A stretch of 64,000 nucleotides of DNA, from positions 38,276 to 102,275 of the forward strand of contig JAFRAC010000023.1 in NCBI GenBank assembly GCA_017405595.1, written 5' to 3'. The position numbers were made by a program, and so were the translations under genes. Below are positions 9,879-18,540 of the stretch, in pieces. The DNA comes from Thermoguttaceae bacterium (GTDB lineage Bacteria > Planctomycetota > Planctomycetia > Pirellulales > Thermoguttaceae). Position 1 is the stretch's first letter; the number at the start of each line of letters is the position of its first letter. The notes beneath the pieces were generated by a model. That model saw only the letters and a program-made list of their open reading frames with translations, was not told where the DNA came from and made no database searches.

Positions 9879-10469
9879 ATGAACCTCAGAAGAAACGAAC
9901 TTGTCCGGGTCGCCGAATCCCATAAAAAGGGGCTTTCCCGCTATATGGTCTACCGGCTCCTGGCCGCGGGAAAACTCGAAAGGGTTTCGAGGGGCGTCTA
10001 TCGGCCCGTTTCGGAAGACGATTTCGACGCTCATCCCGATATTATCGAGGTCATCTCGAAAAAACCGGACGCGGTTCTTTGCCTTGTGTCGGCGCTTGAT
10101 TGGTACGGCATTACCACGCAAATCCCCTTTCGCGTCTCAATCGCGGTAAGGCGCGGCTGTTATCTGCCAGCCGATATGCCGGACGCGCAGATCTACCGGT
10201 TTTCTGACATCTCCCTGAAAGAGGGTGTCCGAACCGTCTATATTGACCGGAGGCGGGTCAGGATCACAACGCCGGAAAAAACGATTGCCGACTGTTTCAA
10301 GTTCCGAAACAGGCTTGGCATGGTAACCGTTCTTGAAGCGCTTCGCCTCTATCGGCAGCAAATGGAATTCAAACCGGCCGAGCTGATGAGATACGCAAAG
10401 GTCTGCCGCGTGGCAAATGTGATCCGCCCCTACCTTGAGATGATTCAATGTCTCCCCGGCACTGGCTGA
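9879..10469 (+). CDS. Orphan AbiEi-type antitoxin/transcriptional regulator
   Basis: A 196-residue protein of the type IV AbiEi antitoxin family. Residues 1-60 form the N-terminal winged-helix (ELVRVAES, GLSRYMVYRLLAAGKLERVSRGVYRP). The rest matches the AbiEi C-terminal region: CLVSALDWYGITTQ, a short Arg-rich strand, then TTPEKTIADCFKFRNRLG. In the usual system AbiEi is followed by the AbiEii nucleotidyltransferase toxin. Here the next gene is convergent polX, so no toxin partner is present. AGGAA lies about 12 nt upstream of the ATG. The gene may now be a solitary DNA-binding regulator or an anti-toxin acting in trans. Family assignment is firm, role is not. Confidence 0.85.
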   Translation: MNLRRNELVRVAESHKKGLSRYMVYRLLAAGKLERVSRGVYRPVSEDDFDAHPDIIEVISKKPDAVLCLVSALDWYGITTQIPFRVSIAVRRGCYLPADMPDAQIYRFSDISLKEGVRTVYIDRRRVRITTPEKTIADCFKFRNRLGMVTVLEALRLYRQQMEFKPAELMRYAKVCRVANVIRPYLEMIQCLPGTG

Positions 10470-10513
10470 TAAGCTACCCTGAACTTGACACCGGAAATAA
10501 CAAAGCGCGGTTT

Positions 10514-12679
10514 TCAGTCGGACAAGGGGGCCGGGTTTTGGAGCTGGCGTTTGCGCATCGCCATCAGTTCCGAAAGGGGGAGCGTGTTGACGACGTCGTC
10601 CGGGGTCAGGCCGGCTTTCCGCGCGAACTGAACGCCATAGCGCAGGTTGTCCATCTCCTGGGGGGAATGGGAATCGGTGGAAATCACAATCTTGATTCCG
10701 TGCTCTTTTGCGCGGCGGCAGAGACGCCAGTCGAGATCGAAACGGTGAAGTTTGCAGTTCATCTCGAGGCATTTGCCGTGTTTCGCCGCCAGATCGAAAA
10801 TGTAGTCCAGATCCATGTCGAGCCGGAACGAGGACTGCCATTCCTTTCCGGTTGGGTGGGAGATCCCGCTGACATACGGACAGGTCAGCGCGGTTTCCAT
10901 GCGGCGGTGTATCATCTCGCGGGACTGCCCCCGGCCGTAGTGGAGCGACGCCATCACCCAGTCGGCCTGGGCGAGAATCTCTTCGGAAAGGTCGAGCCGC
11001 GCGTCTTCGAGTACATCGACCTCGATCCCGCGCAGAATGGTCAGGGGAAGTCCGATTTCGCGGATCCGCCGGTTGACGCGGTCGACCGCGCGCCAGCATT
11101 CCAGAACCCCCTCTTCGTCGAGCCCGTAGGAGCGCTTGGTGTGGTCGGTCAGCGCGATATACTCGTACCCGCTTTCGACGGCCTTGTCGGCCATCTGCTC
11201 GATCGTTCCCCGGCCGTCCGAAAAGGTGGAGTGCATATGCAGATCGCCGCGGATCCGGCTGCGGCTGATCAGAAGTTCCGGAGAGGCCGGAGGCTGCCTG
11301 AACTCAAAAAGGGAATCGCGGATTTCCGGCGGAAGGTCGGGCAGTCCGAGCTTTTCGTAGAGGTCCCCTTCCTTTTCGAGAGGGACCTCTTTCTTTTCGC
11401 GGTAGAGGCCCGTTTCGTCGAGGAAAAAACCGGCTTTTTCGGCGCGGGCGATAAGTTCGGACCAGTGCGGCTGCGACGAGGAGCGGCAGACCGACGCGGC
11501 GACACGGCTGTGGGGCGAACAGAGGAAGAAACGCGCCTCGCCGCCGGGAAACGCGTACTTTTCGGCAATCGTCAGTTTTTTCCGGTCGATCGCCGCCTCG
11601 ATCACGTTTCCGCTTTCGCGCGTGACCCGCAGAAAGGGGAGCGCCGCGATCCGCTCGGAGACCTGGTCGGGAAAACGTGTAACAAGAAGGAAATCGAACG
11701 ACCGAACCCCCTCGTTCAGCCGGCGGAAATCGCCGGCGACCTCGGTTTTTTCGAGCAGAGTGGTCGGCATTCCGCTGCGCGCGCCGCGGAGCATGTCGCC
11801 GCGCGGGCGCGGTTGGGGAAGATTCGACAGGTCGGAAGGTTTCGGTTTCGAGAAGAAAGCGCGCACCCGTTCCGAAAGAGAACGGCGCAAGCGGACATTT
11901 GGAATCGGGCGGACCGGCGCGTTCCAACGGTCCGGCCTTGCGGGAAAGGCGCCGGGTTCCGCTGCCGGGGGGTAACCGCCAAACGGTTCGGCGGGGGGAG
12001 CCCCCTGCGGGCGCGGATCCTGCCGAAACTCTTCCCAGGGGGTCGGTGCCCAAAAGGGAGCCGTCTCCCGGGTCAGGGGTTCAAGCTGTTCGAGGATATA
12101 GTCGACGACCGATTCGGAACGAACCCATTGGATCGGCGCAAACGCGCCGGCCCTCTCTTCGGAGGAATACCATTTGCCGAAAAGCCATTTCTTTTCCAGT
12201 TCCGCGTCGAACCCCTCGAGCTTGCGAACGGCGTGGCTCTGGCACTGCCGGGTGAGATCGCCGGAATTCTTGACCCCGAGCGCATCACGCAGGGCGGCCG
12301 CCCGCGCGGCGCCCATTTCGGGAATCCGGATCAGCGCGGCCGTCTCGAGGGGGACTTCCTTTTCGAGCGCGGCGACCAGCTGAATCTGGGAATGGTAGGA
12401 AAGGCGCGTCTGGCGCTGATACGCCTCGTCGGCGGGAGGGTCTTTTTCGAGGATCAGTTCCCGCAGCACGTCAAGCTGCTCGTCGCGTGCCTTCGGAAAG
12501 AAGAGGACGCGCATCTTGTGGATTTCGTGATGACGGCTGAACAGGGAGACCGGGAAATCGAAGCGCTCGACCGCGCGCGCCATTTCGGTGAACCGGCGCG
12601 CGGGGAACGATTCCCCTTCAAGGTATTCCAGAAGGGAAGCGATGTAGTCGAGCTGCTCTGAAATTTGCGCGTTCGTCAA
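10514..12679 (-). CDS. polX: PolX-family DNA polymerase/PHP phosphoesterase with degenerate polymerase site
   Basis: A 721-residue protein; family members are usually about 570. It starts at TTG 12679, supported by GGCGGAG 8 nt upstream. Order: an N-terminal 8-kDa-like region (1-100), a helix-hairpin-helix (~116-142), a Pro/Arg-rich insertion (~205-300), a palm/fingers remnant (~305-440), and a C-terminal PHP domain (~477-721). The PHP metal motifs are all visible: DLHMHSTFSDG, TDH, GIEVD, SLH, SHP, EMN, STDSH. In the palm the usual GS-x-RR is AGDFRR (315-320), and the expected D-x-D is SFD (327-329), so one catalytic Asp is missing; the third carboxylate is not evident either. The PHP exonuclease/phosphatase may be the remaining activity. 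Last gene of the purH operon. Confidence 0.85.
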   Translation of the reverse strand: MTNAQISEQLDYIASLLEYLEGESFPARRFTEMARAVERFDFPVSLFSRHHEIHKMRVLFFPKARDEQLDVLRELILEKDPPADEAYQRQTRLSYHSQIQLVAALEKEVPLETAALIRIPEMGAARAAALRDALGVKNSGDLTRQCQSHAVRKLEGFDAELEKKWLFGKWYSSEERAGAFAPIQWVRSESVVDYILEQLEPLTRETAPFWAPTPWEEFRQDPRPQGAPPAEPFGGYPPAAEPGAFPARPDRWNAPVRPIPNVRLRRSLSERVRAFFSKPKPSDLSNLPQPRPRGDMLRGARSGMPTTLLEKTEVAGDFRRLNEGVRSFDFLLVTRFPDQVSERIAALPFLRVTRESGNVIEAAIDRKKLTIAEKYAFPGGEARFFLCSPHSRVAASVCRSSSQPHWSELIARAEKAGFFLDETGLYREKKEVPLEKEGDLYEKLGLPDLPPEIRDSLFEFRQPPASPELLISRSRIRGDLHMHSTFSDGRGTIEQMADKAVESGYEYIALTDHTKRSYGLDEEGVLECWRAVDRVNRRIREIGLPLTILRGIEVDVLEDARLDLSEEILAQADWVMASLHYGRGQSREMIHRRMETALTCPYVSGISHPTGKEWQSSFRLDMDLDYIFDLAAKHGKCLEMNCKLHRFDLDWRLCRRAKEHGIKIVISTDSHSPQEMDNLRYGVQFARKAGLTPDDVVNTLPLSELMAMRKRQLQNPAPLSD

Positions 12680-12766
12680 ATCGTCGGCTCCGCCAAAGAC
12701 CCGTGTCGGCCCGCCGCGTTCCGGAAAAGGCGTTTCCTGAAACGCGGCGATTCAGATGGAGAGAAA

Positions 12767-14335
12767 TTAGTGTTTGAAGTGACGCCGGCCGGTAAAGACC
12801 ATCGGAAGGCCGAATTTGTTGCACGCTTCGATGACGATGTCGTCCTTCTTCGAGCCGCCCGGCTGAATGAAGGCGGTCACACCGGCGTTGGCGCCGGCTT
12901 CGAGACCGTCGGGGAACGGGAAGAAGGCGTCCGAGGCCAGCACGGAGTCCTTGATGCGGTCGCCGGCCTTTTTCACCGCGATCTCGACCGAGTCGACACG
13001 GCTCATCTGTCCGGCGCCGGCCCCCAGGAGCATACCGTCCTTGCAGATCGTGATGGCGTTCGACTTGACATGGCGGACCATCGCCCAGGCGAAACGCAGA
13101 TCGACCATCTGCTCGGCGGTCGGTTTGGCTTCGGTCACCACCGTCCATTCCGATTCGTCGTCGGGAAGGATGTCGGTCTCCTGCAGGAGGGCGCCCCCTT
13201 CCAGCGGACGGAGCAGCCAGCTCGAAGGAGGCGTGTCGAGCGAACCGGCGGCCAGAAGGCGGACGTTCAGCTTCCACTTCGGTTTGGTGGTCAGAATCTC
13301 GAGCGCACGGGGCTCGAAATCGGGCGCCACAATCGCCTCCAGGAAGAAGCCGGGAGTGCTCAGATAGTCGGCGCATGCCGCGTCGACGGGACGGTTGAAA
13401 CCGACGATCCCGCCGAACGCCGACATCGGATCGCCCGCCATCGCTTTGCGGAGCGCTTCGTCGAGGTCTTTGCCGATCGCCGCGCCGCAGGGATTGCTGT
13501 GTTTCAGAACGGCGACCGCCGGTTCCTTGAACGAGCGGACAAGCCCGAGCGCCGCGTCAAGATCGAGGATGTTGTTATACGAGAGCTCTTTGCCGTTCAG
13601 CTGACGCGCGCCGACGACACTCGCCGATTTCGCTTTGCTGTCGATGTAAAGGGCGGCGCGCTGATGCGGGTTCTCGCCGTAACGCAGAACCATTTTCCGG
13701 CGCATCGAGGCGGTCAGCCGTTCGGGAAATTCGGGGTTTTCGCTGCGGCTGATGAAGTACTGCGAAATCGCCGTATCGTAGGCGGCGGTCATCGAAAAGG
13801 CGTCTTTGGCAAGACGGCGGCGGAGCGCCAGCGTGGTGCATCCGGTCTTTTCGATCTGTTCGAGAACCTCGGCGTATTGGCCGGCGCTCGTAACGATGGT
13901 GCAGAACTCGTGGTTTTTCGCCGCGGCGCGTACCATCGTCGGGCCGCCGATATCGATATTTTCGATCGCTTCCTCGTCGGTCACCCCTTCTTTGGCAACC
14001 GTCATTTCAAACGGATAGAGGTTGACGATGACCAGCTCGAACGGCTCGATTCCGTGTTCCTGCGCCGACGCCATATCGTCGGGATTGTCGCGGCGGCAGA
14101 GGATTCCGCCGTGCACCTTCGGATGGAGCGTCTTGAGACGGCCCGACATCATTTCGGGAAAACCGGTGTAATCGGTGATATCCTTGACCGGAATGTTGTT
14201 CTCTTCGAGATGGCGTTTCGTTCCGCCGGTGCTGAACAGCTCCACTCCCGCCGAAACCAGCCCCTTGGCAAAATCGGCAATTCCCATTTTATCGCTGACG
14301 CTCAAAAGCGCGCGCTTGATTTTCGGTGAATCCAT
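12767..14335 (-). CDS. purH: Bifunctional AICAR transformylase/IMP cyclohydrolase
   Basis: A 522-residue full-length PurH, which performs the last two steps of IMP synthesis in the cytosol: 10-formyl-THF-dependent formylation of AICAR and cyclisation of FAICAR. The N-terminal cyclohydrolase domain (1-~200) shows ALLSVSDK, STGGT, GRLKTLHPKVHGG and GGPTMVRAAAKNH. The C-terminal transformylase domain shows RYGENPHQ, KHSNPCGAA, LGAGAGQMSRVDS and the ending FTGRRHFKH. GAGGAG is placed 9 nt before the ATG. It lies 39 nt after the zinc-ribbon gene and 87 nt before polX on the same strand, so all three are likely co-transcribed. Confidence 0.97.
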   Translation of the reverse strand: MDSPKIKRALLSVSDKMGIADFAKGLVSAGVELFSTGGTKRHLEENNIPVKDITDYTGFPEMMSGRLKTLHPKVHGGILCRRDNPDDMASAQEHGIEPFELVIVNLYPFEMTVAKEGVTDEEAIENIDIGGPTMVRAAAKNHEFCTIVTSAGQYAEVLEQIEKTGCTTLALRRRLAKDAFSMTAAYDTAISQYFISRSENPEFPERLTASMRRKMVLRYGENPHQRAALYIDSKAKSASVVGARQLNGKELSYNNILDLDAALGLVRSFKEPAVAVLKHSNPCGAAIGKDLDEALRKAMAGDPMSAFGGIVGFNRPVDAACADYLSTPGFFLEAIVAPDFEPRALEILTTKPKWKLNVRLLAAGSLDTPPSSWLLRPLEGGALLQETDILPDDESEWTVVTEAKPTAEQMVDLRFAWAMVRHVKSNAITICKDGMLLGAGAGQMSRVDSVEIAVKKAGDRIKDSVLASDAFFPFPDGLEAGANAGVTAFIQPGGSKKDDIVIEACNKFGLPMVFTGRRHFKH

Positions 14336-14374
14336 TTCTGCGTCTCCTCTCTTTTAGGGTTAACAAACCGGGGT

Positions 14375-15151
14375 TCAGGATTTCCAATCCGATCCTCTTG
14401 CCGCGCCGACCGTCTTTTGCACGTTCGGCAGGAAGAGGGGTACCGCCGCCGCGGCGAGAGAAATTCCGGCAAGGACGCCGAAGAAGATCATCATCAGGCG
14501 GTGGCGGACAATCAAGGAATCGTATTTATCGTAGAAGTTATCGCTCAGGTTCAGGCCGGTTTTCAGATAGTCGAAATACTCGACGGAATAGACCGGCGTC
14601 ATCCGATCGATAACCGAATCGTTGACAATGTAGCCGTCTTTGGTAATGAAAAAGTAAGCGTCGGACCCTTCAATCGGATTGGAATCGCGCTGAATCACCT
14701 TCCCCTTGTCGAGATAGAAACGCTGAATGTTCAGCACATCGATCAGCTCGGGAGGATTGAAAACGGTGCGGACCAGGAGCGCGGAAAAGAAGAGGAAACC
14801 GAGAATGCCGGCTATGAGAAGCCCTTTGCGCGCGGCGGGAAACTTGACGCGTTTTTTCGGTTCCGCGCCGGAAAGGGACGCGCCTTCGGCCGGCGGCTGG
14901 GGCGCGGCGGGAACGGTTCCTTCTGCGGCGGGAACCTGAACGGTTTCCGGCGGTTCGGCACCCGGTTCGGGCACGGCTGCCGGCCGGCCGGCGACGTCTT
15001 CCTGCCCCCAGGGCGGAAGGCGTTTCATTTTGAGCATCGAGGGGATCGCCAGACGCCGCCCGCACGCGCACTCGACCGACCGGCCGGCCTGAGACAACTC
15101 GACCGGATGCTCGATACCGCACGGGCACGTGAGTTTAAACCGCTGGCTCAT
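14375..15151 (-). CDS. Zinc-ribbon membrane protein of unknown function
   Basis: A 258-residue protein that I do not recognise. The start is ATG 15151 because GAGGAG stands just upstream; a longer frame reaching 15349 has no comparable signal. Residues 9-30 contain two C-x-C pairs (Cys9, Cys11, Cys28, Cys30), a zinc-ribbon-like knuckle. A Pro/Ala/Glu-rich linker (50-95) leads to a first membrane span (~109-131), a ~85-residue extracytoplasmic region, and a second span (~219-241) near the C-terminus. First gene of the operon with purH and polX. A sensor or scaffold role is possible but unproven. Confidence 0.75.
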   Translation of the reverse strand: MSQRFKLTCPCGIEHPVELSQAGRSVECACGRRLAIPSMLKMKRLPPWGQEDVAGRPAAVPEPGAEPPETVQVPAAEGTVPAAPQPPAEGASLSGAEPKKRVKFPAARKGLLIAGILGFLFFSALLVRTVFNPPELIDVLNIQRFYLDKGKVIQRDSNPIEGSDAYFFITKDGYIVNDSVIDRMTPVYSVEYFDYLKTGLNLSDNFYDKYDSLIVRHRLMMIFFGVLAGISLAAAAVPLFLPNVQKTVGAARGSDWKS

Positions 15152-15227
15152 AATCTCCTCAAAATTCCAGCCCCGCTCCCTTCGGGCGGCTCCAAACAGG
15201 CCCTGCCGGGAATCGGAAACCTCCTCC

Positions 15228-15236
15228 ATTATACCA
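15228..15236 (-). promoter_or_regulatory. Extended -10 promoter of the zinc-ribbon/purH/polX operon
   Basis: The minus strand reads TGGTATAAT here, an extended -10 (TGn-TATAAT), with no clear -35. The start would be near 15221, about 70 nt before the ATG at 15151. Confidence 0.55.
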
Positions 15237-15323
15237 CCCCTTCTTTCCCCGTCTATACCGTTTTCCTTGGGACTCCGCCCCGCCGTTTCCGCGCAGGCCG
15301 GGAAGAACCGTCCGGAAGGATTC

Positions 15324-15352
15324 TTGACAGCGCCGCCGGCTCCCGGCATAAT
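15324..15352 (+). promoter_or_regulatory. Sigma-70-type promoter for the di-haem protein gene
   Basis: TTGACA (15324-15329) and CATAAT (15347-15352) are separated by 17 nt. The predicted start near 15359 falls inside a strong GC hairpin, and the leader before the ATG at 15442 is about 83 nt. Confidence 0.7.
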
Positions 15353-15356
15353 AAAC

Positions 15357-15384
15357 CCGCCGGCCCGGCCCTTCCGGCCGGCGG
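15357..15384 (+). other. Strong GC-rich hairpin at the predicted 5' end of the transcript
   Basis: CCGCCGGCC (15357-15365) and GGCCGGCGG (15376-15384) form a perfect 9-bp stem with a 10-nt loop. It sits at the predicted transcription start of the downstream gene. It has no adjacent T-tract, so it is more likely a 5' stabilising or regulatory stem than a terminator. Confidence 0.5.
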
Positions 15385-15441
15385 CTTCAAGGCGGTTTTT
15401 CCCGAAACGGGACTGTCAATTCACAAACGCGGGCGTTCATC

Positions 15442-17415
15442 ATGCGGTGCGGAATCCTTCTCTTCTTTCTCCTGACGGCCTTCGCCGCGATCGGCCGCAG
15501 CAGCGAACAGGATATTCCGCCCGAAAAATATCCCTCGGTCTGCGATCTGCTCCTCGACCGGGAAGGCGTTTATCTCTATACCCTCGAAAAGGGGGAAGCG
15601 CGGCTTCGCCGGCGCAGCGAAACCGGTTCCGACCCCGACGAAATCCTCCCGCTTCCCGCCGATCCGGCCCGGATGACTTTCACCCCCGGCGAAACCGGAA
15701 TTCTCATCTCCGCCGGAATCGGGCCGGGAACCCTCTTTCTGGTCCGGGTCAGGGACGAGTCGGGCAACCCGGTTCCCTTAACGATCGAAAAGAGTATTCC
15801 CGCCGGCCATTTCCCCGAAAGCGTGACCGCCCTGCAGCGGGAAGAGGGGCTTCGTTTCTACGCCGCCGACCGGTTCCTGGGAAAGGTTCGGGAATTCGAC
15901 GGCACGACCGGCGAGGAGCTCCGCGTCTTCGACGCCGGACGCGAACCTTCGGCGCTCAAAGCAACACCCGACCGAAAAACACTCGCGGTCGCCAATCTTC
16001 TGCCCGAATACCGCGCCGACGCTTCGTTCACCACATCGCGCGTCCGGCTGATCGACCTGGAAAGCGGCGAGGTCACCCCGATCGACCTCTCCAACGGAAC
16101 GGCAAATCTCTACGACCTCGACATCTCGCCCGACGGCCGTTTCGCGGCGGTAACCGGCACCAACGCGAACTACCACACGGTTACGAGCCAGGTGATCGAC
16201 GGGTGGATCGTTCACAATATCGTCTCGATCATCGACATTCCGGCAAAGAAATTCGTCGACACGGTCTACCTCGACAACACCTACTGCGGCGCGCCGAACC
16301 CGTGGGGTGTTTCGTTCGGCGAAGACGGCAAATATATCGCGGTCGCCCTTTCCGGAAGCGGCGAAGTACTCTTCCTTTCCGTCGAAAGCCTGATGGCGAC
16401 CCTCGGCGGCCGGCGGGGCGGGGAGGCTCCCGCGCCGGCCGCCAAAGGGATCGACCCGCTCCGCTACCGTGTGCAGCTCGGGCTTCGCGGAACACGGCGC
16501 GTTCTGCTTCGGGGAAATACCGCGCGGGTCACCGCCTACTTCGATAACGCGGTCGGCAAAATCACCCTGAACACCTCCCCGCCGCTGGGCAAACCGTACT
16601 TCTCGCCGCGCGACATTCCGGCCCCGCCCGATCCGGACCGGGCCGAAAAGGACGCGGCCCCCGAATCGGTCTGGATTCCGCTGCCCGACTTCTCGCCGAT
16701 GCCGGGGGTGCTCTTCACCCGCTCGTTCACGCGCCTGGCGCCGAAACCGGCGGAATCCGCCGCCCGGCGGGGGGAATACCTGTTCAGCGACGCGCGCTAC
16801 TGCGAAGAGGAGTGGCAAAGCTGTATAACATGCCATCCGGACGGACGCGCCGACGCGCTGAGCTGGGATCTCGAAAACGACGGGGTCGGAAACCCGAAAA
16901 ACACGAAGAGCCTCCTTCTCGCCCACGAAACGCCCCCGTCGATGATCACCGGCGTCCGGGCCGATGCCGAGACCGCCGTGCGCGCCGGGGTGGTTCACAT
17001 CCTTTTCGGCACCCTGCCCGAAGAGGATTACTGCGCCATCGACGAATACTTAAAATCGCTCCGTCCTCTGCCGAGCCCTTACCTCGAAAACGGGGAACTG
17101 AACGAAAAGGCGCGGCGCGGGAAAGTTCTCTTCGAAAGTTCCCGCACCGGCTGCGCGGGGTGCCATCCGGAACCCCTCTTTACCGATCTTTCAATGCACG
17201 CGACCGGATCGCAGGATTACAAGGAGCCGCGGCTCCGGTTCGATACCCCGACCCTCGTCGAGGTCTGGCGGACAGCTCCCTATCTGAGCACCGGGCACTG
17301 GCTTACTCTGCGCGAGATGCTCGCCGGGGGAAACCACCCGGCCCGCGGCGGCAAAACCGCCGATCTTTCGCCGCAGGAGCTCGACGACCTGATTGAGTAT
17401 ATCCTTTCACTGTAA
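15442..17415 (+). CDS. Secreted beta-propeller/di-haem cytochrome c peroxidase-like protein
   Basis: A 657-residue exported protein. Residues 1-20 form a signal peptide. The N-terminal ~400 residues have propeller-type repeats (SPDGRFAAVTG, EDGKYIAVALSG). The C-terminal part holds two CxxCH haem-binding sites, CITCH (461-465) and CAGCH (571-575), in an arrangement like the di-haem MauG/cytochrome c peroxidase superfamily. Related propeller-cytochrome fusions are frequent in planctomycetes. It should act outside the cytoplasmic membrane in electron transfer or oxidation of an unknown substrate. There is no evident Shine-Dalgarno sequence before the ATG, although a good promoter lies upstream. 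Confidence 0.8.
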   Translation: MRCGILLFFLLTAFAAIGRSSEQDIPPEKYPSVCDLLLDREGVYLYTLEKGEARLRRRSETGSDPDEILPLPADPARMTFTPGETGILISAGIGPGTLFLVRVRDESGNPVPLTIEKSIPAGHFPESVTALQREEGLRFYAADRFLGKVREFDGTTGEELRVFDAGREPSALKATPDRKTLAVANLLPEYRADASFTTSRVRLIDLESGEVTPIDLSNGTANLYDLDISPDGRFAAVTGTNANYHTVTSQVIDGWIVHNIVSIIDIPAKKFVDTVYLDNTYCGAPNPWGVSFGEDGKYIAVALSGSGEVLFLSVESLMATLGGRRGGEAPAPAAKGIDPLRYRVQLGLRGTRRVLLRGNTARVTAYFDNAVGKITLNTSPPLGKPYFSPRDIPAPPDPDRAEKDAAPESVWIPLPDFSPMPGVLFTRSFTRLAPKPAESAARRGEYLFSDARYCEEEWQSCITCHPDGRADALSWDLENDGVGNPKNTKSLLLAHETPPSMITGVRADAETAVRAGVVHILFGTLPEEDYCAIDEYLKSLRPLPSPYLENGELNEKARRGKVLFESSRTGCAGCHPEPLFTDLSMHATGSQDYKEPRLRFDTPTLVEVWRTAPYLSTGHWLTLREMLAGGNHPARGGKTADLSPQELDDLIEYILSL

Positions 17416-17484
17416 AAGGGGGGAGAAGGATCACACAGGCGCGGCGGACCGTTTTCATTTCCCTTTGAATCCAAGGAGTGTTCC

Positions 17485-18513
17485 ATGCGAGTTGTCACTT
17501 TCGGCGAAACGATGCTTCGCCTGAAATCGCCCGGTTCCGAACGTCTCTTTCAGTCTCCGTTTCTGGAAGCGACTTTCGGCGGGAGCGAGTCGAACGTGGC
17601 GGTCTCCCTTTCCCTTCTGGGGGAAGACGCCGCGTTTGTCACGGTCTTTCCCGACAACGCGCTGGCCGATTCGGCGATCGCCCAGCTGCGCGGATACGGG
17701 GTCGATACCGGCGGAATCGTCCGCGTTCCGGGCCGGATGGGGCTCTACTTCGTCGAAGCGGGCGCGTGCCAGCGTTCGGGCAGCGTGATCTACGACCGTG
17801 CCGCGTCGGCGCTGGCCGAAGCGCCGCCCGACGCGATCGACTGGCCGCAGGTCTTAAAGAGAGCCGACCTGCTCCACCTGACCGGAATCACACCGTCGGT
17901 TTCGGCAAACGCCGCCGACGCGACGCTGACAGCGGCGCGCTGCGCCAAAGAGATGGGGGTTCAGGTTTCGCTCGACTTCAACCTGCGGACGAACCTGTGG
18001 AAATACGGCAAGCTCCCGATCGACGTGATGCCGCGCCTGCTGGAAAGCGCCGACATCTGTATTGCAAACGAGGAACAGGCCGCCGCCGCGCTCGGCCTGG
18101 AACTCGACGGGGGGGCGCAGACCGAAGGGGCGCCCGACCCGGACCGGTTCCGGCGGCTCGCCGAAAAAATCGTCTCCCGCTTTCCGAACGTGCGCCTGTG
18201 CGCCACCACGCTGCGCGAGTCGGTCTCGGCCGACCGGAATAACCTGTCGGCGGCGCTCTGGACACGCGATGAGTTTCTGACCGCCCGGCGCTACGAAATC
18301 GCCGACATCGTCGACCGGATCGGCGCCGGCGACGCGTTCGACGCCGGCCTTTTGTACGGCCTTTCCCGTTTCGACACCCACGCCGAAGCCCTCGAGTTCG
18401 CCGCCGCGGCCGCCGTGCTGAAACACTCCGTTCCCGGCGACATCAACCTCTGTACCGCCGGGGAGATCCGCCGTCTGGCGTTCGGTTCCGGCGACGGCCG
18501 CATCAAACGCTGA
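17485..18513 (+). CDS. kdgK: PfkB-family sugar kinase, probable 2-keto-3-deoxygluconate kinase
   Basis: A 342-residue ribokinase-fold enzyme. It starts with VVTFGETMLRL and carries the substrate-binding FGGSESNVAVSLSLLG, plus the PfkB signature DRIGAGDAFDAGLLYG with the catalytic Asp (~277-290). The sequence pattern is closest to KDG kinases, which phosphorylate 2-keto-3-deoxygluconate from uronate breakdown; another keto-sugar acid is possible. AAGGAG precedes the ATG. It is 27 nt upstream of a Sel1-repeat gene on the same strand. Its presence near many secreted glycan-active proteins fits sugar-acid catabolism. Confidence 0.82.
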   Translation: MRVVTFGETMLRLKSPGSERLFQSPFLEATFGGSESNVAVSLSLLGEDAAFVTVFPDNALADSAIAQLRGYGVDTGGIVRVPGRMGLYFVEAGACQRSGSVIYDRAASALAEAPPDAIDWPQVLKRADLLHLTGITPSVSANAADATLTAARCAKEMGVQVSLDFNLRTNLWKYGKLPIDVMPRLLESADICIANEEQAAAALGLELDGGAQTEGAPDPDRFRRLAEKIVSRFPNVRLCATTLRESVSADRNNLSAALWTRDEFLTARRYEIADIVDRIGAGDAFDAGLLYGLSRFDTHAEALEFAAAAAVLKHSVPGDINLCTAGEIRRLAFGSGDGRIKR

Positions 18514-18540
18514 AAACACCCCTTCCCGCCCCGAAAAACG

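Noticed and set aside
10448..12661. 737-codon open frame on the plus strand opposite polX
   Set aside because: It is the mirror frame of a GC-rich gene with clear PHP and palm motifs. Its translation has no recognisable domain.
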